Part shown: in pieces, positions 44,852 to 51,914 of the stretch | Layout: the number at the start of each line of letters is the position of its first letter | Position numbering within the stretch: position 1 is the stretch's first letter | From: DASUAO01 sp035763745 | Lineage (GTDB): Bacteria > Actinomycetota > Acidimicrobiia > IMCC26256 > PALSA-555 | NCBI GenBank assembly: GCA_035763745.1 | Contig: DASUAO010000022.1 | Location: 1-51,914, forward strand | Length of the DNA stretch: 51,914 bases | Direction: 5' to 3' | Translations under genes and position numbers: made by a program | The notes under the pieces: model-generated | Told to the model about the DNA's origin: nothing | The model's input: only the letters and a program-made list of their open reading frames with translations | Databases searched by the model: none

Positions 44852-46076
44852 ATGGGCACGCGTCGTCGCTGAACTCGAAGACCTCGTCGCCGACCTCGAG
44901 GTCGCGCGCTTCGAAGGTCGCGATGCGCTCCGACTCGTGCGCGTCGCGGCGAGGGCCGAACGGCTGTCCGCGACCGCCAAGGCACACCTCGCCCAGCGCT
45001 GCGTCGACACCGGCGTCTGGTCCACCGACCGGGAGGCGCGGGTGCCGGCGGTCACCCCGGCGGAATGGCTCGCCGACCTCTCCGGTTCCGGGATCGGACC
45101 CGCGAAAGATGCGCTCGCGGTCACCAGCGCGCTGCACGAGGGCTCGAAGACCGACGCGGCACTTCGCTCGGGCGAGCTCTCACTCACGCTCGCCCACCAG
45201 GTGACCACTGCGACGCAGGTCGGCGGCGAGGCTGCCGAGCGTCGTGTGCTCCGGAAGGCGACCGATGAAGGGCTGCGGGCGGCCAAGACCGAGGCCGCTC
45301 GGGTGCTCGCGACCGCGAAGGACGCAGCCGAGCGGCAGGCCCGGATCCATCGTGAGCGGTCCCGTCGCCGGTGGACGCAGCACGGGGTCTGGCACCTGTC
45401 GCTCCAGGGACCCATCGCGCTCGGCGCCGAGATCGACGCCTGTCTCGCCCGCTTCGACGACGCCGCCTGGGATCATGCCGCCACGCAGCCTCCGGACGGG
45501 CGCGACACACCCGAGGCGATCGCCTTCGACGGGATGCTCGCGATGGCACGCGCCGCACGCGACGGAGTCGGCGCGCCGACGACGAGCACGCCGCGAGGGC
45601 GCGTGAAGACCCGCGACCACGTCGTCGTCCACGTCGATGCCACGGCGCTCGTGGCCGGCGAGGCGCGGCCGGGCGACCGCTGCGAGGTCCCCGGGCTCGG
45701 ACCGGTCCCTGTGGAGCACGCTCGTTCGATCCTCGGCGACGGCGTCCTCTCGATCCTCGTCGAGGACGGGCGCGACGTCCGCACGTTCGCACGCCCGGGT
45801 CGCAAGGTCACCGCTGCGCTCGCCCAGCTGCTCGCCGCCCGGGACCCGGTCTGCACCATCGCCGGATGCGGGCGATCGATGCGCATCGAGGGCGACCACC
45901 ATCGCCCGGTCAGCGAAGGGGGCGAGTCGAGCGCCGAGAATGTCGACGGGCTCTGCACCCAGCACCACCGCCGGAAGACCGCCGGGTGGACGATCGTCGA
46001 GCACGACGACGGCCGCCGAGCGATGGAGCCACCCACCGATCCAGCACGGCGAGATCGACAACCCGCGGCGGCGTGA
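44844..46076 (+). CDS. DUF222 / HNH endonuclease domain protein
   Basis: A 410-residue protein of the DUF222-HNH (13E12-repeat-like) family, usually present in many copies in actinobacterial genomes and often near mobile or variable DNA; its biological role is not settled. A long helical DUF222 region (about 1-320, including TLAHQVTTATQVGG and HVVVHVDATALV) is followed by a C-terminal HNH nuclease: CTIAGCGRSMRIEGDHHRPV, SEGGESSAENVDGLCTQHHR, with the Cys pairs and DHH catalytic residues intact. In-frame starts at 44712 and 44745 belong to a duplicated copy of the start region. Plus strand, convergent with the SDR gene. Confidence 0.9.
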   Translation: MDRWARVVAELEDLVADLEVARFEGRDALRLVRVAARAERLSATAKAHLAQRCVDTGVWSTDREARVPAVTPAEWLADLSGSGIGPAKDALAVTSALHEGSKTDAALRSGELSLTLAHQVTTATQVGGEAAERRVLRKATDEGLRAAKTEAARVLATAKDAAERQARIHRERSRRRWTQHGVWHLSLQGPIALGAEIDACLARFDDAAWDHAATQPPDGRDTPEAIAFDGMLAMARAARDGVGAPTTSTPRGRVKTRDHVVVHVDATALVAGEARPGDRCEVPGLGPVPVEHARSILGDGVLSILVEDGRDVRTFARPGRKVTAALAQLLAARDPVCTIAGCGRSMRIEGDHHRPVSEGGESSAENVDGLCTQHHRRKTAGWTIVEHDDGRRAMEPPTDPARRDRQPAAA

Positions 46077-46211
46077 GGCCGCGCCGGAACTGATGGAACG
46101 AGGAACGCGGGTCGACGCGCCGCAGTGGCTCTCGGCCCGGAAATGGACGCCAGGCACGAGGGCGCACGACCGAGGCGGCGTGGCGCGGCCGCACTGGTAC
46201 AGCAGGGGCGG

Positions 46212-47108
46212 CTACTCGTTCGGCTTGTCGCCGCTGGCGGCGGCCTTGGCCATCGCCTCGAGGCGGTCGAGCATGCCCATGCGCTCCTGACCGACCTCGT
46301 CGAAGCGCTCGGCGATCTCCTCGGGCGTCCAGCGGCCGTCCTTCTTCATGCTGCGGACCTCGACCGGCTGGTTCCACACCGCGATCGTGCCGCCGTTGGC
46401 CGTGTACACCTGGCCGGTCACGTCGCGTGCCGAGTCGCCGAGCAGGAACACCACCATCGGAGCCACGTCCTCGGGCTCGCCCATCTCGATCCCGAACGGC
46501 ACGTTGCCCGACATGCGGCTCTTCGCCACCGGGGCGATCACGTTCGCGGTCACCCCGTACTTGTGCATGCCGACCGCCGCGCTGCGGGTGAGCGACACGA
46601 TGCCACCCTTCGCCGCCGAGTAGTTGGCCTGGGCGACACTGCCGGCGAAGGCGCCGGACGTGAAGCCGATCATGGTGCCGGACTTCTGGGCCCGCATCAG
46701 GGGCGCGGCGGCCCGAAAGACGGTGAAGGTGCCCTTCAGGTGCGTCTCGATGACCGGGTCCCACTCCTCCTCGGACATGTTGAAGAGCATCCGCTCCCGC
46801 AGGATGCCGGCGATGCAGACGACGCCGTCGATCCTCCCGTAGGTGTCGACGGCCGCCTGCACGATGCGGGCGCCGCCTTCCATCGTGGTCACGGTGTCGG
46901 CGACGGCGATCGCGTTCCCACCTGCTGCCTCGATCTCGGCGACGACCGCGTCGGCGACCTCGCTCGACGGGTCGTTGCCGTCGATGCTCACGCCGTAGTC
47001 GTTGACCACGACGTTCGCGCCCGCGGCGGCGCACGCCAGCGCGACGGCGCGGCCGATGCCCCGCCCTGCTCCGGTCACTGCGATCGTCTTGCCGTCGAGA
47101 TACGCCAC
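46212..47108 (-). CDS. Short-chain dehydrogenase/reductase
   Basis: NAD(P)-dependent oxidoreductase of the classical SDR fold, 298 residues. The cofactor motif is TGAGRGIG near residue 12, the structural NAG motif is IAG in VVCIAGILRERM, and the catalytic set ends with YSAAK in ANYSAAKGGIVSLTRSAA. The VVVNDYGVSIDG segment and overall length resemble 3-hydroxyacyl-CoA dehydrogenases of the MFE-2 type, so a fatty-acid or steroid substrate is plausible but unproven. GTG at 47108 was chosen for AGGAG five bases upstream; GTG at 47114 is the alternative. Flanked by 135 and 120 bases of gene-free DNA. Confidence 0.9.
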   Translation of the reverse strand: MAYLDGKTIAVTGAGRGIGRAVALACAAAGANVVVNDYGVSIDGNDPSSEVADAVVAEIEAAGGNAIAVADTVTTMEGGARIVQAAVDTYGRIDGVVCIAGILRERMLFNMSEEEWDPVIETHLKGTFTVFRAAAPLMRAQKSGTMIGFTSGAFAGSVAQANYSAAKGGIVSLTRSAAVGMHKYGVTANVIAPVAKSRMSGNVPFGIEMGEPEDVAPMVVFLLGDSARDVTGQVYTANGGTIAVWNQPVEVRSMKKDGRWTPEEIAERFDEVGQERMGMLDRLEAMAKAAASGDKPNE

Positions 47109-47228
47109 CTGCACTCCTGTTCATGTCGTTCGGGGAAGGTCGGGGGCCTGCGAGCCGCTCGACCCTACCCGGGGCGGCTCGGCGGCCGGGAAGCCTTTCC
47201 CCACCGCCCAGATCAGTCGGGGCCGGGA

Positions 47229-47738
47229 TCAGCCGGGGAGCTCACCGAGCAGCACCTCGACCAGCTCGCCCTCGAGGTAGGTGAGCCAGCCGTAGGCGAT
47301 GAACGCCGGGGCGCGGGGATCGTCGGGATCGATCGCCGCGAGGTCGGTCTCGTCGGTGACCTCGAGCCGGGTCCCCAACGTGAGTCGGGCGTCGTTCAAC
47401 ACGCGGAGCAGCGCCGGGACGTCGTCCTCGGCGAGGTCCACGTGCACCCGTCCCTTCCGATCCACGGTGCCGTCGGCAAGCACCATCGCGAGCCGGTCGA
47501 TCGCATCGATCCGCTGGCGCAGCAGCTCCGGGTGCTGCAGCGCGCGCCACACCGCCTCCGCCTCGTCCTCGGTGGGGTCGAGGTAGGCGCGCGGGAACAA
47601 CCGCTGGACGGCAGGGTCGTCGGGGTCCGATCGGTAGAGGGTGCGTAGCTCGTCGGGGAGGTGAACGAGGAGGTCACGCTCGTCCTCGGCCAACGTCAGG
47701 CGCAGCCCGGCGCCCTTCCGCACGAAGCGGCGGCTCAC
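47229..47738 (-). CDS. DUF2017-family protein
   Basis: A 169-residue protein of unknown function, all helical by appearance, without membrane spans. The N-terminal half (RLTLAEDERDLLVHLPDELR, DPAVQRLFPRAYLD) and the C-terminal LRVLNDARLTLGTRLEVTDE and FIAYGWLTYLEGELVE are the conserved DUF2017 parts. Such genes sit directly after clpS in many actinobacteria, which suggests a link to Clp proteolysis. GTG start 36 bases after clpS. Confidence 0.85.
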   Translation of the reverse strand: MSRRFVRKGAGLRLTLAEDERDLLVHLPDELRTLYRSDPDDPAVQRLFPRAYLDPTEDEAEAVWRALQHPELLRQRIDAIDRLAMVLADGTVDRKGRVHVDLAEDDVPALLRVLNDARLTLGTRLEVTDETDLAAIDPDDPRAPAFIAYGWLTYLEGELVEVLLGELPG

Positions 47739-47774
47739 GGTTCGCGTCTCATGCGCAGATGCCCGATCGCCGGC

Positions 47775-48131
47775 TCATGCAGGATGCTCCATCGTGGCCC
47801 AGAGCCCGCGCCCGTGGAGCCGCCCGACGTGGCCCTCGCACTGCTCCCGTGTGCCGTCGGCGACGACGGCCTTGCCCTCGTGGTGCACCGCGAGCATGAG
47901 CCGCGTCGCCTTCTCGCGGGAATACCCGAACAGCTCCTGGAGCACGTAGACCACGTACGACATCAGGTTCACCGGGTCGTTCCAGACGATGACGATCCAC
48001 GGCTTGTCGGTGGAGATGGCCTCATCGAGCTCCGGATCGACGAGGTCCGGTTCGATCACGGCGGGCTCGGCGATCTCGACGGGCATCGAAGTCATCGGCG
48101 GCACCGAGACCACCCCGGACGGCCAGGTCAT
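47775..48131 (-). CDS. clpS: ATP-dependent Clp protease adaptor ClpS
   Basis: Delivers N-degron substrates to ClpAP/ClpCP; 118 residues. After a non-conserved 40-residue N-terminus the ClpS core reads PWIVIVWNDPVNLMSYVVYV LQELFGYSREKATRLMLAVH, with the Asn-Asp and His residues that bind the N-terminal residue, then GKAVVADGTREQCEGHVGRL. ATG at 48131 overlaps the nusB stop (ATGA); a second ATG 13 codons later is possible. Confidence 0.94.
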   Translation of the reverse strand: MTWPSGVVSVPPMTSMPVEIAEPAVIEPDLVDPELDEAISTDKPWIVIVWNDPVNLMSYVVYVLQELFGYSREKATRLMLAVHHEGKAVVADGTREQCEGHVGRLHGRGLWATMEHPA

Positions 48132-48517
48132 GGCCGGAGCTCCACCGCCATCTTCGACAGCAGGGCGTTCACGAATCGCCCGGAGTCCTTCGTGGAGAAG
48201 CGACGGGCGAGCTCGACCGCTTCGTCGATCACGATGGCGGTCGCGAGGTCGGGCTCCCACCCCAGCTCGTAGCCACCGATCCGGAGCACCGCGCGGTCCA
48301 CCGCCGGCATGCGCTCGAGGGTCCAGTTCTCCGAGACCCGGGACACCAGCTCGTCGAGCTCCGCCCGGTGCGTGTCGACGCCGCGCACGAGCCGCACCGC
48401 GTACTCGTCGGGCTCCACCACCAGCTCGGCGAGCACCTCGTCGGCGGTCATGGCCCTCGACTCCACCTCGTAGCAGAGTTCCAGCGCTCGCTCACGTGCC
48501 TCGCGTCGGGTCGCCAC
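48128..48517 (-). CDS. nusB: Transcription antitermination factor NusB
   Basis: Helical protein that with NusE binds boxA RNA in rRNA leaders; 129 residues. RREARERALELCYEVESR, LVRGVDTHRAELDELV, AVDRAVLRIGGYEL and VIDEAVELARRFSTKDSGRF VNALL are the family blocks. GTG start preceded by GGAAGGAAC. Between efp and clpS. Confidence 0.95.
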   Translation of the reverse strand: MATRREARERALELCYEVESRAMTADEVLAELVVEPDEYAVRLVRGVDTHRAELDELVSRVSENWTLERMPAVDRAVLRIGGYELGWEPDLATAIVIDEAVELARRFSTKDSGRFVNALLSKMAVELRP

Positions 48518-48531
48518 GTTCCTTCCGCCCG

Positions 48532-49092
48532 TCAGGCGCGGGCGAGGTACTCCCCGGTGCGGGTGTCGACCTTCACGACCTCGTCGGGCTCGATGAACAG
48601 CGGGACCTGCACGACGAGACCGGTCTCGAGCGTCGCGGCTTTGCGGGCACCGGAGACCCGGTCACCCTGGATCCCCGGTTCGGTCTCGGTCACGGTCAGC
48701 TCCACGGCGGCGGGCAGCTCGACGCCGACGACCTGGTCGTCGTGGACGGGCAGGACCGCGAGGTTCCCCTCCTTGAGGAACTGCACCGCGTCGCCGAGAT
48801 CGGCGGCCTCGACGTGCAGCTGCTCGTAGCTCTCGTTGTCCATGAAGACGAGCGCCGAACCCTCGCGGTAGAGGTACTGCATCTCCCGCTTGTCGATCAC
48901 CGCCATCGGCACCTTCTCGTCGGCACGGAACGTGCGCTCCACGACCGCGCCGGTGCGGACGTTCTTCAGCTTCGTCCGCACGAACGCACCGCCCTTGCCG
49001 GGCTTCACGTGCTGGAACTCGACCACGGTCACGAGGCCCTCGGGGAGGTCGAGCGCCATCCCGTTCTTCAGACTGTTGGTGGAGACGTTCAT
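48532..49092 (-). CDS. efp: Elongation factor P
   Basis: Relieves ribosome stalling at polyproline; 186 residues in three barrels. MNVSTNSLKNGMALDLPEGL and EFQHVKPGKGGAFVRTKLKN are typical; the Lys of PGKGG at the loop tip is the residue that is modified or exposed in EF-P. The C-terminal OB barrel ends KVDTRTGEYLARA. ATG start, 110 bases after pepQ. Useful here because several neighbours are proline-rich (IF-3 tail, PriA N-terminus). Confidence 0.97.
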   Translation of the reverse strand: MNVSTNSLKNGMALDLPEGLVTVVEFQHVKPGKGGAFVRTKLKNVRTGAVVERTFRADEKVPMAVIDKREMQYLYREGSALVFMDNESYEQLHVEAADLGDAVQFLKEGNLAVLPVHDDQVVGVELPAAVELTVTETEPGIQGDRVSGARKAATLETGLVVQVPLFIEPDEVVKVDTRTGEYLARA

Positions 49093-49202
49093 CGGCAGCG
49101 AACCAGCTCTCTCGTGGGGCGGCGGTCTTGGAACGGTGGGCCTTCTGAAGCGATGGACCTTCGGAACGTTCGACCCTGACGACGGCGCCGAGGCGGAGCG
49201 GA

Positions 49203-50309
49203 TCAGGCCTCGACGAGCAGGGTCTTCGGGAACTCGGTGAGCGCATCGGCGCCCGTCGAGGTCACGACGACCGTGTCCTCGAGCCGCACGCCCCCGACAC
49301 CGGGGAGGTACACGCCGGGCTCGACCGTCACGACGACGCCGCGGTCCAAGGTACCAGAGGCCGTCTTCGCGACCCGAGGCGCCTCGTGGATCTCGAGGCC
49401 GACGCCATGCCCGGTGCCGTGCGAGAAGAGCTCGCCCCAGCCGGCGTCGTCGATCACGGCGCGGCTCGCGCGGTCGACGGCCGCGCACGCCACGCCCTCG
49501 GCCACCGCCGCGCGGCCGGCGTTCTGGCTCTCGCGCACGACGTCCCACAGCCGTCGGGCGTCCGGACCGGGATCGCCGAGGCTGACGGTTCGGGTCATGT
49601 CGGAGCAGTAGCCGTCGACGATGCACCCGAAGTCGATGACGACGAGCTCGCCCGGCTCGATGGGCCGGGCGCTCGGGCGGGCGTGCGGCATCGCGCCGTT
49701 GGGACCGGACGCGACGATCGAGTCGAAGCTCGTCCCTGACGCGCCGCGCTCGCGCATCCCGACCTCGAGCGCGAGCGCGAACTGCTGCTCGGTCGGGCGA
49801 TCGGCCAGCATCGGCAGCGTCGCCTGCAAGGCGTCATCGGCGATCGCGCATGCGGCACGGATCCGGGCGACCTCCCCGGACTCCTTGACGCGCCGCAGTC
49901 CTTCGACGACCTCCTCGGTCGCGACGAGGCTGCAGGCTGCGAGCGCGTCCGCGAAGCCACGCTGCTGCGCCCAGGTGACGCCGTGCGCCTCCAGCCCGAC
50001 ACGGGTGCCCGGTGCGCAATGCGAGCGGATCCGGTCGAATTGAAGGGCCGACGACGCGACGATGTCGACCTCCGCGGTCACTCCGGCGGCGTCGAGCTGT
50101 TCCCGGGACTGCGTCGTGTAGCGCCCGTCGGTGAGGAGTACGAGCTCGTCCGGCATCACGAGCACGACGCCCGCAGATCCGGTGAAGCCGGTGAGGTACC
50201 GGACGTTGGGGAGCCGAGTGACGACGAGCACGTCACAACCGGCGTCGGCGACGCGAGCCCGCACGCGATCGGCCCGCGCCGCGACGTCCATCGCGGGAAG
50301 GGTCGTCAC
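49203..50309 (-). CDS. pepQ: M24B-family Xaa-Pro aminopeptidase/dipeptidase
   Basis: Metallopeptidase of the creatinase/prolidase type, 368 residues. A creatinase-like N-terminal domain (about 1-135, RLPNVRYLTGFTGSAGVVLV) precedes a pita-bread catalytic domain with all five metal ligands: Asp pair in VIDFGCIVDGYCSDMTRT, His in HGTGHGVGLEIHEAP, Glu in VTVEPGVY and Glu in GGVRLEDTV. GTG at 50309 overlaps the aroQ stop (GTGA); ATG at 50291 is the alternative. PepP versus PepQ specificity is not certain. Confidence 0.92.
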   Translation of the reverse strand: MTTLPAMDVAARADRVRARVADAGCDVLVVTRLPNVRYLTGFTGSAGVVLVMPDELVLLTDGRYTTQSREQLDAAGVTAEVDIVASSALQFDRIRSHCAPGTRVGLEAHGVTWAQQRGFADALAACSLVATEEVVEGLRRVKESGEVARIRAACAIADDALQATLPMLADRPTEQQFALALEVGMRERGASGTSFDSIVASGPNGAMPHARPSARPIEPGELVVIDFGCIVDGYCSDMTRTVSLGDPGPDARRLWDVVRESQNAGRAAVAEGVACAAVDRASRAVIDDAGWGELFSHGTGHGVGLEIHEAPRVAKTASGTLDRGVVVTVEPGVYLPGVGGVRLEDTVVVTSTGADALTEFPKTLLVEA

Positions 50310-50746
50310 GACGACGAGAGGGCGCCCACCGTCGCCTCGAGGGCGAGGCGGTAGCCCGCGCGTCCGAATCCGGCGACGGTGCCGGTCACGTAGGGCGCGA
50401 CGACGGAGCGTCGGCGCCATTCCTCCCGCGACGACGGGTTCGAGAGGTGCAGCTCGACCTTGACCCCGTCGAAGGCGGCAAGCGCATCCGCGAGCGCGTA
50501 CGAGTAGTGGGTGAGCGCTCCGGGGTTCACGACGACCGCTGCACAGCGCCCCCGTGCCGCCTGGATCGCCTCCACGAGCGCGCCCTCGTGGTTCGACTGC
50601 AGGTGCTCCAGGGTGTGGCCCGCGGCCTCCGCCGCCGCCCGGGCGTCGCCGACGCAGTCGTCGAGGGTGTCGGTCCCGTAGATGTCGGGCTCACGTTCGC
50701 CGAGAAGGTTCAGGTTGGGCCCGGAGAGCAGCAGGATCGTCGCCAT
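50306..50746 (-). CDS. aroQ: 3-dehydroquinate dehydratase, type II
   Basis: Third shikimate-pathway step; 146 residues, dodecameric type II family. LLLSGPNLNLLGEREPDIYG with the catalytic Tyr, QSNHEGALVEAIQAARG, VVNPGALTHYSYALADAL and VELHLSNPSSREEWRRRSV are all intact. ATG start 6 bases after aroB. Confidence 0.97.
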   Translation of the reverse strand: MATILLLSGPNLNLLGEREPDIYGTDTLDDCVGDARAAAEAAGHTLEHLQSNHEGALVEAIQAARGRCAAVVVNPGALTHYSYALADALAAFDGVKVELHLSNPSSREEWRRRSVVAPYVTGTVAGFGRAGYRLALEATVGALSSS

Positions 50747-50752
50747 GGGCCC

Positions 50753-51835
50753 TCAGCCTCCCACGCCGACGGCCGCGAACGCCGCGTCGAGGGCCGCGAC
50801 GGGCGGGTCGTCGACCACCGAGAGGCCGTCCGGCCCGGGGAGGACGAAGCTGAGGCCACCGGTCGACTTCTTGTCCCGGCGCATGACCGCCACGAGGTCG
50901 TCGCGCGTGAGGGCGGCGGGCACCGCGACCGGCAGACCGAGGCCGGCCACCACGCCGTGCACGCGATCGACGACGTCGAGCCCGACCCGCTCGAGGGCAT
51001 GGGCCAGGTGCACGTCGAAGACGAGCCCGACCGCGACCGCTTCCCCGTGCGGCATCGGGTCGCTCCCCTGGGCGCCGGTCGTGGTCTCGAGCGCGTGCGC
51101 GAAGGTGTGCCCGTAGTTGAGCACCGCGCGTCGACCCGACCGCTCGTACGGGTCGGCACCGATGACCCCGGCCTTGATCTCGACGCTGGCGCCGACGAGC
51201 GTGGCCAGCGCCTCCGGCTCGCGGGCGAGCACGGCATCGGTTCGGAGTCGGAGCAGGTCGAGGATCTCGCCGCCTTCGGGCATCGACGCGTACTTCGCGA
51301 TCTCGCCGAGGCCGCTGCGAAAGTCGGGTGAGGGAAGCGACGCGAGCAGCTCCGTGTCGCAGAGGACCCCGAGCGGCTGGTGGAACGCGCCCACGAGGTT
51401 CTTGCCCTCGGGCAGGTTCACCGCGGTCTTGCCACCGATCGCGGCATCGACCTGGGCGAGGAGGCTCGTCGGGACCTGCACGACGTCGACCCCCCGGTGG
51501 TACACGGCCGCCGCGAGCCCGGCGGTGTCGCCGACGACCCCCCCGCCCAGGGCCACCACGACGTCGTCGCGCAGGAGACCGCCCGCGGCGAACGCGCGGC
51601 AGAGATCCTCGACGGTCGCGAGGGTCTTCGCGGACTCGCCGTCGCCGATCGTCACGACCCACGGATCGGGTCCGAGTCGATCGCCGACCCGCGGGCCGAG
51701 CGCGTCGAGGAGGCGCGCCTGGCTGACGACGACGCTGCGCCGATGGCCGGCCACCATCTGCGGGAGCGCGTCCAGGGCGCCCGCGCCCACGACGACGTCG
51801 TAGGGCGGCTCGACGCCGACCGTCACGCGGCGCAT
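50753..51835 (-). CDS. aroB: 3-dehydroquinate synthase
   Basis: Second shikimate-pathway step, converting DAHP to 3-dehydroquinate with NAD and a divalent metal; 360 residues. VVALGGGVVGDTAGLAAAVY binds NAD; the Glu of RSGLGEIAKYA and the His residues of NYGHTFAHALE and MPHGEAVAVGL are metal ligands. ATG lies inside the 3' end of aroK (13-base overlap). Confidence 0.97.
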   Translation of the reverse strand: MRRVTVGVEPPYDVVVGAGALDALPQMVAGHRRSVVVSQARLLDALGPRVGDRLGPDPWVVTIGDGESAKTLATVEDLCRAFAAGGLLRDDVVVALGGGVVGDTAGLAAAVYHRGVDVVQVPTSLLAQVDAAIGGKTAVNLPEGKNLVGAFHQPLGVLCDTELLASLPSPDFRSGLGEIAKYASMPEGGEILDLLRLRTDAVLAREPEALATLVGASVEIKAGVIGADPYERSGRRAVLNYGHTFAHALETTTGAQGSDPMPHGEAVAVGLVFDVHLAHALERVGLDVVDRVHGVVAGLGLPVAVPAALTRDDLVAVMRRDKKSTGGLSFVLPGPDGLSVVDDPPVAALDAAFAAVGVGG

Positions 51836-51914
51836 CGGTCGACCTCCACGAGCACGGCGTCGACCACCTGTTCGACGTCGCGCTCGTCGGTCGGCACGGC
51901 CACGTCGGCGACCG
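51823..51914 (-). CDS. aroK: Shikimate kinase, C-terminal end (partial)
   Basis: Only the last 29 codons are in the window; they read VADVAVPTDERDVEQVVDAV and end CAA before a TGA at 51823-51825. The VAD-x(n)-D-x(n)-VVDAVL pattern fits the C-terminal strand and helix of shikimate kinases, and aroK-aroB-aroQ is the usual order. Identity is mainly from context because the P-loop lies outside. Confidence 0.7.
   Translation of the reverse strand, partial: VADVAVPTDERDVEQVVDAVLVEVDRCAA

Noticed and set aside
46077..46190. Inverted repeat GGCCGCGCC / GGCGCGGCC between the HNH and SDR genes as a bidirectional terminator
   Set aside because: The arms (46077-46085 and 46182-46190) are 96 bases apart and no T-runs follow, so a terminator is unlikely; probably chance in GC-rich DNA.

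Overview
The window is a GC-rich, densely packed chromosomal segment from an actinomycete-type bacterium. The 16S rRNA sequence, the infC-rpmI-rplT-trmH-pheST-argCJBDFRGH block, an actinobacterial integration host factor (mihF) next to gmk, and the aro-pepQ-efp-nusB and pyr clusters all point to Actinomycetota. The 16S sequence looks closest to Acidimicrobiia, but that class assignment is my inference without a database search. Nearly every gene lies on the minus strand, so the map is best read from high to low coordinates.

From right to left: a shikimate/translation block (aroK 3' end, aroB, aroQ, pepQ, efp, nusB) is followed by clpS, a DUF2017 gene and an SDR oxidoreductase. A small two-gene plus-strand island (a nucleotidyltransferase and a DUF222/HNH endonuclease gene) separates these from the pyrimidine operon pyrR-pyrB-pyrC-carA-carB-pyrD-pyrF. 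Next come mihF-gmk-rpoZ-coaBC-metK-priA, def-fmt-rsmB-rpe-mog, and an FMN-riboswitch-controlled riboflavin operon ribD-ribE-ribBA-ribH with hisG behind it. A cold-shock-domain gene and a divergent DUF1844 gene precede infC-rpmI-rplT-trmH-pheS-pheT. A complete arginine operon argC-J-B-D-F-R-G-H then runs into mpg and tyrS, and the left end holds an rRNA operon (16S complete, 23S 5' part) with its own promoter.

Functionally, CarAB makes carbamoyl phosphate for both ArgF and PyrB, and both pathways are complete here apart from argA-type functions (ArgJ recycles the acetyl group) and pyrE/pyrK. Regulation readable from sequence: an ARG box over a probably leaderless argC promoter, a PyrR-binding RNA motif ahead of pyrR, an FMN riboswitch ahead of ribD, three strong hairpins ahead of infC, and a long complementary stem bracketing 16S. 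Start and stop codons overlap at about twenty junctions. These overlaps use ATG, GTG, TTG and apparently CTG starts; CTG is the best explanation for the starts of gmk and priA.

Most of the window is conserved housekeeping DNA. The unusual parts are short tandem duplications sitting on or beside start codons (argH, the nucleotidyltransferase, the HNH gene, priA), tiny coupling ORFs in the fmt-rsmB and carA-carB gaps, non-ATG starts that hide conserved domains, and a KstR-like palindrome over the riboflavin promoter. I see no CRISPR array, insertion sequence, prophage or tRNA.
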